45,868 bases of DNA from NCBI GenBank assembly GCA_001298555.1, contig LJCW01000345.1:1-45868 (forward strand), read 5' to 3'. The notes under the pieces are model-generated. The model saw only the letters and a program-made list of their open reading frames with translations. It did not search any database and had not been told where the DNA came from. Shown piece after piece: positions 16,871-23,452 of this stretch. How positions within the stretch are numbered: the first letter of the stretch is position 1; each line of letters starts with the position of its first letter. The stretch comes from Actinobacteria bacterium OV450. Its GTDB lineage: Bacteria; Actinomycetota; Actinomycetes; Streptomycetales; Streptomycetaceae. The position numbers were made by a program, and so were the translations under genes.

Positions 16871-16983
16871 GGGACACATGAACGATTCGCCGACACCCCT
16901 GACGGCGAGATGAACTGTGTCCCGAGTGTGCTCGTGAGTCGACGCTCCCCACAGCGTGTGACCCATTGACCCGAGCTCAATGG
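16871..16983 (-). promoter_or_regulatory. structured 5' leader of the bldK operon (three stem-loops)
   Basis: Three inverted repeats lie in tandem 36-148 nt upstream of the bldKB start. First: GGGACACA (16871-16878) with TGTGTCCC (16916-16923), enclosing TCGCCG (16887-16892) with CGGCGA (16903-16908), separated by a near-symmetric 8/7-nt internal loop. Second: CGAG-tgtg-CTCG (16924-16935), directly abutting the first. Third: CCATTGA (16963-16969) with TCAATGG (16977-16983). All arms pair perfectly. On the RNA the sequence GUUCAU occurs on both sides of the internal loop of the first element. This resembles a cis-acting RNA rather than random palindromes, but I recognise no known riboswitch class. 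Confidence 0.55.
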
Positions 16984-16989
16984 AGCCAT

Positions 16990-17191
16990 CCTCAGGGACG
17001 ACCTGACCGTAAACCACACTTAACTGGTCTCGTTTTCACAACATCACCGCACGGCGAAAACCCGAAATCCGGACAAACGGATAGGAGACAGACACGTGCG
17101 AAACGGACTGTTAGCTCACCATCCGGAGTGTCACGGTCGGTATACGGACACCGCGGACACTGGAATGCAACAATCCGCTTGACAAACGACG
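16990..17191 (-). promoter_or_regulatory. candidate promoter region of the bldK operon
   Basis: This stretch is clearly more AT-rich than its surroundings. On the minus strand GATGTT is followed after 17 nt by TAAGTG (around 17045-17015), which would give a leader of about 170 nt containing the three stem-loops. Farther up, a quasi-palindrome GTCGGTATACGGAC (17136-17149; 12 of 14 positions symmetric) could be an operator or contain a second -10 (TATACC on the minus strand). Hexamer matches are weak. This and the leader fill the 464-bp gap between bldKB and typA, apart from the typA terminator. Confidence 0.35.
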
Positions 17192-17229
17192 ACAACCCCT
17201 CCCCCACGAAGCCGTGGTGAAGGGGTTGT
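17192..17229 (-). terminator. typA terminator
   Basis: ACAACCCCT (17192-17200) pairs with AGGGGTTGT (17221-17229). Inside, CCAC (17204-17207) pairs with GTGG (17214-17217), with small internal loops. It lies 71 nt past the typA stop codon on the minus strand. Confidence 0.75.
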
Positions 17230-17299
17230 CTGCCGAACAGCGGCCCCGCGGGGCCCACTTCCTACAGGCCGGACCTGCGGGCGGGCCTGCGGGCCGGAC

Positions 17300-19204
17300 C
17301 TACTTGCCGGACTTGGCGCGCGACGCGGTGCGCGAGCGCTCCTTCTGGTCCAGGACGACCTTGCGGATGCGGACGGCCTCCGGGGTCACCTCGACGCACT
17401 CGTCGTCGCGGCAGAACTCCAGGGACTGCTCCAGGGAGAGCTTGCGCGGCGGGATCACGTTCTCCGTGTTGTCCGCGGAAGCCGCACGCATGTTGGTGAG
17501 CTTCTTCTCCTTGGTGATGTTCACGTCCATGTCGTCGGAGCGCGAGTTCTCGCCGACGATCATGCCCTCGTACACCTCGGTGCCGGGGTCGGTGAACAGG
17601 ACGCCGCGCTCCTGCAGGTTGATCATCGCGAACGGCGTGACCGCACCGGCGCGGTCGGCGACCAGCGAACCGTTGTTGCGGGTGACCAGCTGGCCGAACC
17701 ACGGCTCGTGGCCCTCGTGGATCGAGTGGGCGATACCCGTACCGCGGGTGTTGGTCAGGAACTCCGTGCGGAAGCCGATGAGGCCGCGCGACGGAACGAC
17801 GAACTCCATGCGGACCCAGCCGGAGCCGTGGTTCGACATGTTGTCCATGCGGCCCTTGCGGACGCCCATGAGCTGCGTGACGGCGCCCATGTGCTCCTCG
17901 GGCACGTCGATCGTCATGCGCTCGACCGGCTCGTGGACCTTGCCGTCGATCTCCTGCGTGACGACCTGCGGCTTGCCGATGGTCAGCTCGAAGCCCTCGC
18001 GGCGCATCTGCTCGACCAGGATGGCGAGCGCGAGCTCACCGCGGCCCTGGACCTCCCAGGCGTCGGGACGCTCGGTGTCGAGCACGCGGAGCGAGACGTT
18101 GCCGATGAGCTCGCGGTCCAGGCGGTCCTTGACCTGGCGGGCGGTGACCTTGCGGTCCTTGACCGCGGACTTCGCGTCCGCGCCCTTGCCCGTGCCGCCG
18201 CGGCCGACCAGCGGGGAGGTGTTCGTGCCGATGGTCATGGAGATCGCCGGCTCGTCGACCGAGATCAGCGGGAGCGCGATCGGGTTCTCCGGGTCGGCCA
18301 GGGTCTCGCCGATCATGATGTCGGGGATACCGGCGACCGCGCAGATGTCACCCGGGCCCGCCACCTCGGCCGGCTTGCGGGTGAGCGCCTCGGTCATCAT
18401 CAGCTCGGTGATGCGGACGTTCGACATGGTGCCGTCACGCTTGATCCACGCGACCGTCTGGCCCTTGCGCAGCTCGCCCTGCTCGACGCGGAGCAGCGCG
18501 ATGCGGCCGAGGAAGTTGTCCGCGTCCAGGTTGGTGACGTGGGCCTGGAGGGGCGCCTCGTCGTCGTACACCGGGGCCGGGACGTGCTCCAGGATGGTGG
18601 AGAAGAAGGGCTCCAGGCTGTCGCTGTCCGCGGGGACGGTGCCGTCCTCCGGCTTGGTCAGCGAGGCGATGCCGTCACGGCCGCAGGCGTAGACGATCGG
18701 GAACTCGATCTGCTCCTCGGTGGCGTCCAGGTCCAGGAAGAGGTCGTACGTCTCGTTGACGACGTCGTCGATCCGGGAGTCCGGGCGGTCGGTCTTGTTG
18801 ATGCACAGGATGACCGGCATCTTCGCCTGCAGGGCCTTGCGCAGGACGAAGCGGGTCTGGGGCAGCGGACCCTCGGAGGCGTCCACCAGCAGGACGACGG
18901 CGTCCACCATCGACAGACCGCGCTCGACCTCACCACCGAAGTCGGCGTGGCCGGGGGTGTCGATGATGTTGATCGTGATCGGGGCCCCGCCGTCCTTGGG
19001 GTGATACTTCACCGCCGTGTTCTTGGCGAGGATCGTGATGCCCTTCTCACGCTCCAGGTCGTTCGAGTCCATCATGCGGTCGTCGAGGTGCTGGTGGGCG
19101 GCGAAGGCACCGGCCTGCTTGAGCATGGCATCGACGATGGTCGTCTTGCCATGGTCGACGTGGGCGACGATGGCGACGTTACGGATGTCGTGGCGCGTGG
19201 GCAC
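17300..19204 (-). CDS. typA: TypA/BipA ribosome-associated translational GTPase
   Basis: Translation-factor GTPase that binds the ribosome and supports ribosome assembly and stress or low-temperature growth. The 634-residue length is usual. G domain: G1 AHVDHGKTT (about 14-22), switch region REKGIT, G3 DTPGHADFGGEV, G4 NKTDR. Then domain II, the EF-G-like domains III and V (GRGELALAILVEQMRREGFEL), and the TypA-specific C-terminal part (NTRGTGIAHSIHEGHEPW, REKSL-like PPRKLSLEQSLEFCRDDE). A GTG start at 19204 has GGGAGA about 9 nt upstream. It is monocistronic by appearance, with a terminator at 17192-17229. A Gly/Lys-rich insert (RGGTGKGADAKSAVKDRK) is common in actinobacterial TypA. Confidence 0.96.
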   Translation of the reverse strand: MPTRHDIRNVAIVAHVDHGKTTIVDAMLKQAGAFAAHQHLDDRMMDSNDLEREKGITILAKNTAVKYHPKDGGAPITINIIDTPGHADFGGEVERGLSMVDAVVLLVDASEGPLPQTRFVLRKALQAKMPVILCINKTDRPDSRIDDVVNETYDLFLDLDATEEQIEFPIVYACGRDGIASLTKPEDGTVPADSDSLEPFFSTILEHVPAPVYDDEAPLQAHVTNLDADNFLGRIALLRVEQGELRKGQTVAWIKRDGTMSNVRITELMMTEALTRKPAEVAGPGDICAVAGIPDIMIGETLADPENPIALPLISVDEPAISMTIGTNTSPLVGRGGTGKGADAKSAVKDRKVTARQVKDRLDRELIGNVSLRVLDTERPDAWEVQGRGELALAILVEQMRREGFELTIGKPQVVTQEIDGKVHEPVERMTIDVPEEHMGAVTQLMGVRKGRMDNMSNHGSGWVRMEFVVPSRGLIGFRTEFLTNTRGTGIAHSIHEGHEPWFGQLVTRNNGSLVADRAGAVTPFAMINLQERGVLFTDPGTEVYEGMIVGENSRSDDMDVNITKEKKLTNMRAASADNTENVIPPRKLSLEQSLEFCRDDECVEVTPEAVRIRKVVLDQKERSRTASRAKSGK

Positions 19205-19434
19205 TTCGGCGCTTCTCCCGGGATCGTGGATGGCGGCGCGTACGGTCCGGCACGCGCGCCTCGACCGGGCGGAAAACCTGCCACGGCCTTACCCCATCGT
19301 ACGTCGCGTGGCGGGAACCGCCCGCCGAGGGGTCTGTCAAGAGGCCGGAGGACTGAGAAGAGCCGGGTACGGGGTGGGGGGTCCCCGGCTGGGGGTACTG
19401 CGGGTATTGCCGCGGGTCAACGGGTAGACACGAC
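19205..19434 (-). promoter_or_regulatory. upstream region of typA
   Basis: This 230-bp stretch is the 5' region of typA. On the minus strand TTGACA (19340-19335) is a perfect -35 hexamer, but nothing AT-rich lies at 17-18 nt. TACGAT (19301-19296) is a fair -10 but is 33 nt from it. A short hairpin GGCGGG-aac-CGCCCGCC region lies between. I cannot fix a promoter. No other gene is visible. Confidence 0.3.
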
Positions 19435-19463
19435 CTTGCCCGCCGGAGGATCCGGCGGGCAAG
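19435..19463 (-). terminator. terminator of the orphan binding-protein gene
   Basis: CTTGCCCGCCGG (19435-19446) and CCGGCGGGCAAG (19452-19463) form a perfect 12-bp stem with a 5-nt loop, 59 nt past the stop at 19522. It insulates the gene from typA downstream. Confidence 0.85.
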
Positions 19464-19521
19464 CGACTTGAGTCACATCTGAGCTTGTGAGCCGAAGCTC
19501 AATCTGTCTGGCCCCGTTTTG

Positions 19522-21945
19522 TCACTTCTTCTTCCCCGAGTCTTTCGCTGCGGCCGGGGGCTTCTTCCAGCCGATGTCCTGGAAGCGGGGGGTGCCGAGG
19601 CCGAAGGCGCCGGCATTGACGAGGTTCGGCTTGACGGCCACCAGCTCGGGGCGCTGGTAGAGCGGGATGGAGCCGGCGGCGGCCCAGATCCGGGCGTCCG
19701 CCTTGCGCATCAGCTCGCGCGAGGCGTCCTCGTCCAGCTCGCCGAGCGCCTGGTCGAAGAGCTGGTCGATGTGGTCGGTGCCGACCCGGGTGTAGTTCTG
19801 TTCGACGAGGAGCGAGCCGTCGGCGGCCGGCTCCGGCTTGGCGAAGATGGGCCGTGCGTCGGTGGCCGGGTAGGCCGTCGCCGGCCAGGAGTACAGCGCC
19901 AGGTCGTACTGGCCCGAGGCGACGTGGTCCTTGAAGAAGCTCTCGTCGGCCACCTTGGTCAGCTCGGTGTTCACCCCGACCTTGCGGAGCATCTGGGCGA
20001 TCCGCTCGCCGACCGTGCGCAGCGCCTCGGAGCCGGGGCCGGCCGGGAGGACGAAGCGCAGGCTGAGCGCCTTGCCGTCCTTGGCGAGCATGTTCCCCGA
20101 GGTGCGGGCCTGCTTGGCCGGGGCGGGCGCCGGGGAGGCGCTGCCCGCCTTGCCGGGTCCGGGGGCCTCGCCGTCGCGGGCCGGGCCGCGCTTGGCGTCG
20201 TCGGAGCCGGAGCCGGAGCCGGAGCCTGTGCCCGCGCCCGCCGCGGCCCCGGCGCCCCCCGCCGCTTCCGTGCGGGCCGCTTCGGCCGGGTCCGCCGGGT
20301 TCTTCGCGTCGAGGGCCTCGGCCTGGGCCAGCAACGCCGCCCTCTGCTCCTGCGCGTGCAGGGCCGCGCCCGGCACCGGGGAGACCCGCTCGCCGCGGCC
20401 GCCCTGCGCGAACGTTTCCCCGCCGACCGCCGGGATCCCGTGCTCCAGGCCGTCGCCGTTGCGCTCGTCCTCCTGGCCCACGATGTACAGGCCGTCGTTC
20501 CCGGTGCCCGGGCCCGACGGGGTCTTCGAGTCGTCCTGGCCGTCGCCCTCCGCGTTCTCGGAGCCGGCCTTCGCGCCCGCCGGTTCGGTGATCTTGCCGC
20601 CCCGGCGCCAGCCCGCGTCCGCGAGCAGGGCCTCGGCCGCGCGGAGGTCCTTGCCGCCGAGCGCGTCGCTGTTGTCGGAGTACGCCCGCTGCCCGGCCAG
20701 CGCCACGTGGCTGCCGACCGGCTTCGCGGGGAGGCCCAGGGGCTTCAGTACGATCTCGGCCAATTCCTTGCGGTCCAGGGCCCGGGCCACGGCCCGCCGG
20801 ACCCGCTCGTCGGCCAGCGGGCCGGAGGCCCCGTTCAGGGCGAGCTGCGTGTAGGCCGGCTCCAGCGACTTGCGGACCGTGAAGGAGCGCAGGGCCGACT
20901 GCTCGTCGGCGTAGTTCCTGGCCGCCTCGGCGTTCTGCGCCCGGGTGTCCCGCTCCGTCGCCGCCTTGCCCTCGTCGGGGCCGTTCGCCACCGCCCACGA
21001 CAGCGTGGCCTCGGCCGGGGTGACCGCGGCGCCCGGCCCGTGCGCCGGGGCCCCGCCCGAGCCGGGGGCGTGCTCCGCCTCCCGGCGGGCGGCCGCGATC
21101 CGGTCGGCGCCCGCCCGGTCGACCTCCGCCAGGTCGACCTTGCCTGCGGCCAGCGCGGCGGGGCGCTGGGCGCGGGGCACGGCGGTCATGACGAGCGTGT
21201 CCAGCTTGGCCGGCCGGCCCCACCAGCGGGCGTTGCGGGTCAGGGCCGCGGTGCCGGTCTTCTTGTCGATGGCGCCGAGGTTGAAGGGTCCGGCGGTGAC
21301 CTTGAGGGTGCCGCGGGCCCCCTCGTTGAAGGAGTCCGGGGTGCCGGTGACCTGCTTGGGGTAGAGCGGCGTGAACAGGGAGCGCCAGTCGGTGTACGGC
21401 TTGGCGAAGGTGACCTTGACCTCCAGGTCGGTCTTGCCGCGCTCGATCTTCTCGATCCGGTCGTAGCCGGCGTTGCGGGCCGTCCAGTACGCCGAGTCCT
21501 TGCCGTTCAGGGCGCGCCACTGCGCCACGAAGTCGGCGGCGCCGATCTCGCGGCCGTCGCTCCAGACCGCCTGCTGGTTCAGCTTGTACAGGACGACCTG
21601 CTTGGGCTCCCGCTCGACGACCGCGGCCTTCTCCAGGTAGTCCGGGTTGGCGACCGGCCGGCCCTTCTCGTCCAGGGTGAACAGCTGGGGCAGCACCGCT
21701 CCGGCGATCCGGTTGGTGGTGGCGTCCGCGTCGGCCTGGAAGGTGTTCAGGGTGTCGGGGAGGGTGTCCACGGCCCAGCGCAGCACGCCGCCGTCGGCGA
21801 CCTGGTCGCGGGACGTCGCCGCGATGTCCTGGCCGGCGGCCACGGGACCGCCGTCGTCGTCACCGGCGCCGCAGCCCGCGAGCAGCGGCAGTGCGAGGAC
21901 TCCCGAGGTCAGGAGCGCCAAGGACCTGCGCCTTCTCTGGGACAT
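19522..21945 (-). CDS. orphan SBP family 5 lipoprotein with a very large disordered insertion
   Basis: 807-residue solute-binding lipoprotein, over 250 residues longer than the three others here. The start MSQRRRRSLA at 21945 has GGAGGT 7 nt upstream; the open frame continues further 5' but without support. Lipobox LAGC, Cys25. Residues about 50-290 and 305-455 form the usual peptide-binding lobes (VWSDGREIGAADFV, RRAVARALDRKELAEIV). Residues about 456-620 are an insertion placed just after the AGWRRGGKI motif: acidic/Gly-rich, then an Ala/Glu/Gln-rich helical stretch (about 529-565), then Gly-Ser, Pro-Ala and Lys-rich sequence. The fold resumes at LSLRFVLPAG. The C-terminus is Lys-rich. No permease or ATPase gene adjoins it, so it must use another transporter or act as a sensor. 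It is separated from typA by a terminator. Confidence 0.88.
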   Translation of the reverse strand: MSQRRRRSLALLTSGVLALPLLAGCGAGDDDGGPVAAGQDIAATSRDQVADGGVLRWAVDTLPDTLNTFQADADATTNRIAGAVLPQLFTLDEKGRPVANPDYLEKAAVVEREPKQVVLYKLNQQAVWSDGREIGAADFVAQWRALNGKDSAYWTARNAGYDRIEKIERGKTDLEVKVTFAKPYTDWRSLFTPLYPKQVTGTPDSFNEGARGTLKVTAGPFNLGAIDKKTGTAALTRNARWWGRPAKLDTLVMTAVPRAQRPAALAAGKVDLAEVDRAGADRIAAARREAEHAPGSGGAPAHGPGAAVTPAEATLSWAVANGPDEGKAATERDTRAQNAEAARNYADEQSALRSFTVRKSLEPAYTQLALNGASGPLADERVRRAVARALDRKELAEIVLKPLGLPAKPVGSHVALAGQRAYSDNSDALGGKDLRAAEALLADAGWRRGGKITEPAGAKAGSENAEGDGQDDSKTPSGPGTGNDGLYIVGQEDERNGDGLEHGIPAVGGETFAQGGRGERVSPVPGAALHAQEQRAALLAQAEALDAKNPADPAEAARTEAAGGAGAAAGAGTGSGSGSGSDDAKRGPARDGEAPGPGKAGSASPAPAPAKQARTSGNMLAKDGKALSLRFVLPAGPGSEALRTVGERIAQMLRKVGVNTELTKVADESFFKDHVASGQYDLALYSWPATAYPATDARPIFAKPEPAADGSLLVEQNYTRVGTDHIDQLFDQALGELDEDASRELMRKADARIWAAAGSIPLYQRPELVAVKPNLVNAGAFGLGTPRFQDIGWKKPPAAAKDSGKKK

Positions 21946-21983
21946 GGGCGGTACCTCCGGGACGGGGCGTGAAAGGGGCGGCT

Positions 21984-22016
21984 TGATCACGTTTGGGGGT
22001 ATATGGAGCTGATCAC
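21984..22016. promoter_or_regulatory. paired TGATCAC boxes in the promoter of the orphan binding-protein gene
   Basis: TGATCAC occurs at 21984-21990 and 22010-22016, each with a palindromic TGATCA core, and each followed by a TTGGG/CTGGG-type stretch. Between them lies the AT-rich GGTATATGG (about 21998-22006), which on the minus strand gives a -10-like CATATA. The second box falls in the -35/-10 spacer. This fits an operator pair around the promoter of the gene starting at 21945. Together with the next entry it is all I see in the 349-bp gap 21946-22294. Confidence 0.45.
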
Positions 22017-22176
22017 ACTGGGTGCCGCAACACACTGAAATCCACAGCCCGCCGCACCTCTCGCAGCCGGCCCCCGCCACGCCGCGAACCCCACCCGTGC
22101 GGACCAATCCCGCTTGCGCCACGGGCGGGCGTTCCCCCGGAAGAGGGATCAAAATGGGAGTGGGGAGGGGCGCACA

Positions 22177-22200
22177 GATTGCGCCTGCGCGCCCGCAATC
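22177..22200 (+). repeat. inverted repeat upstream of the small coiled-coil gene
   Basis: GATTGCG (22177-22183) and CGCAATC (22194-22200) form a 7-bp inverted repeat about 95 nt before the start of the gene at 22295. An AT-rich CAAAAT lies just upstream (about 22150-22155) and could be a -10 element, placing the repeat in the leader. Function unknown. Confidence 0.35.
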
Positions 22201-22294
22201 GCTGCACGTCCCTTCACAACCGGGGACGGGAGGCGCGACACTCGCAGGCGCACATGAGCGTTGCCACCGCAACCAGCGGAAGTGAGGGCAAGTC

Positions 22295-22525
22295 ATGTCC
22301 CTGCAAGACGATTTGACCGCCGTACGACGCAACCTGAACGAGCTGGTCCGCTCGGTGGAACGGCTGGAGCGGGACGTCAAGGACGCGGCCCGGCAGTCCC
22401 CCGGCACCCCGCGGGCGTCACGCCAGGAGGGGATGGTCCCGATTCCGGACGCCCCGTACGACAGCGCGCTGTGGCAGGACGTCGACGACGAGGGTCTCGG
22501 CGCCCGCGACCGCCGGGCACCCTGA
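22295..22525 (+). CDS. small coiled-coil protein of unknown function
   Basis: 76 residues with a GAGGG ribosome binding site six nt before the ATG. Residues about 3-33 form a charged amphipathic helix (heptad-like LTAVRRNLNELVRSVERLERDV) likely to be a coiled coil. The C-terminal half is Pro/Asp-rich (PIPDAPYDSALWQDVDDEGLG) and probably disordered. No membrane segment or known domain. It is followed by a strong hairpin at 22571-22594 and then sdhCAB, so it appears to be a separate unit. I do not recognise it. Confidence 0.65.
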   Translation: MSLQDDLTAVRRNLNELVRSVERLERDVKDAARQSPGTPRASRQEGMVPIPDAPYDSALWQDVDDEGLGARDRRAP

Positions 22526-22570
22526 CCGGAGGGCTCGCCCCCCGCACGCGCGGCACCCCGCACCCCACCC

Positions 22571-22594
22571 GGCCCAGCCGTCCGCGGCTGGGCC
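22571..22594 (+). terminator. perfect hairpin between the small gene and sdhC
   Basis: GGCCCAGCCG (22571-22580) and CGGCTGGGCC (22585-22594) form a perfect 10-bp stem with a 4-nt TCCG loop. It ends only 38 nt before the sdhC start, so it either terminates the upstream gene, with the sdh promoter squeezed in after it, or attenuates sdhCAB. Confidence 0.75.
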
Positions 22595-22632
22595 TCGTGG
22601 GTCACCCCTCATCACTCCACCCGGAGTCCCCT

Positions 22633-23451
22633 TTGGCCACAGGCACGGAACCACCCCGGCTGACCGGCGTCCACGACGCCTCCCGGGCCGCGATCGCCGC
22701 CCGGCACCTGCGCACCGACCGGTGGTGGCTGGCCCCCGCGGCCACCGCGGCCGGGCTGCTCGCCTTCATCGTCTACTCGACGTGGCGGGCGTTCGCCAAC
22801 GCCGATTACTACGCGGCCCCGTACGTCTCCCCGTTCTACTCCCCGTGTCTCGCGGAGAACTGCAGGGAGATGCGCGGCGGCCCCAACCTGGACCTGTTCG
22901 GCAGCTGGTGGGGCCTGTCCCCCGCCCTGCTGATCCTGGTCTTCCCGCTCGGCTTCCGGCTGACCTGCTACTACTACCGCAAGGCGTACTACCGGGGCTT
23001 CTGGGCCTCGCCACCCGCCTGCGCCGTCGCCGAGCCGCACGCGACGTACACGGGCGAGACGCGCTTCCCGCTGATCCTCCAGAACGCGCACCGGTACTTC
23101 TTCTACGCGGCGCTGCCGGTCGCGGGCATCCTCACGTACGACACGGTCCTGACCTTCCGCAACGACCGTTACGAGTGGGGCCACATGGGCCTCGGGACGC
23201 TGCTGTTCCTCGTCAACATCGCGCTGATCTGGGCCTACACGCTGTCCTGCCACTCCTGCCGGCACATCATGGGCGGCCGCCTGCGGCACTTCTCCAGGCA
23301 CCCGGTGCGCTACCGGCTGTGGGGCTGGATCAGCCGGCTCAACTCCCGCCACATGCTGCTCGCGTGGTCCTCGCTGATCAGCGTCGCGCTGTGCGACTTC
23401 TACGTGTACCTGCTGGCCAGCGGCACCTTCACCGACCCGAGGATCTTCTGA
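22633..23451 (+). CDS. sdhC: succinate dehydrogenase/fumarate reductase membrane anchor subunit
   Basis: 272-residue membrane anchor, longer than typical SdhC. A TTG start at 22633 has GGAG six nt upstream; codons further 5' in frame lack a ribosome binding site. About five membrane helices are visible (roughly 36-53, 93-111, 155-172, 183-203, 236-256). Histidines in helices (NAHRYFFY, GHMGLG) are candidate haem/quinone ligands. A cytosol- or membrane-proximal CHSCRH motif at residues 206-211, plus CLAENC, CYYYRK and PACAV, makes it unusually Cys-rich. Size and gene order (anchor, flavoprotein, Fe-S) match mycobacterial Sdh1 rather than the common SdhCDAB layout. It ends 1 nt before sdhA. Confidence 0.85.
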   Translation: MATGTEPPRLTGVHDASRAAIAARHLRTDRWWLAPAATAAGLLAFIVYSTWRAFANADYYAAPYVSPFYSPCLAENCREMRGGPNLDLFGSWWGLSPALLILVFPLGFRLTCYYYRKAYYRGFWASPPACAVAEPHATYTGETRFPLILQNAHRYFFYAALPVAGILTYDTVLTFRNDRYEWGHMGLGTLLFLVNIALIWAYTLSCHSCRHIMGGRLRHFSRHPVRYRLWGWISRLNSRHMLLAWSSLISVALCDFYVYLLASGTFTDPRIF

Positions 23452-23452
23452 C

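Noticed and set aside
17101..17160. Possible BldD box (GTGA/TCAC elements) upstream of the bldK operon
   Set aside because: The GTGA elements are arranged as direct, not inverted, repeats and spacing does not fit the consensus I remember. AdpA-type sites were also looked for and none was convincing.
21946..22605. N-terminal extension of the orphan binding protein to 1027 residues
   Set aside because: The lipoprotein signal peptide begins at the ATG at 21945 with an ideal GGAGGT; an extension would bury the lipobox and run antisense through the small coiled-coil gene.
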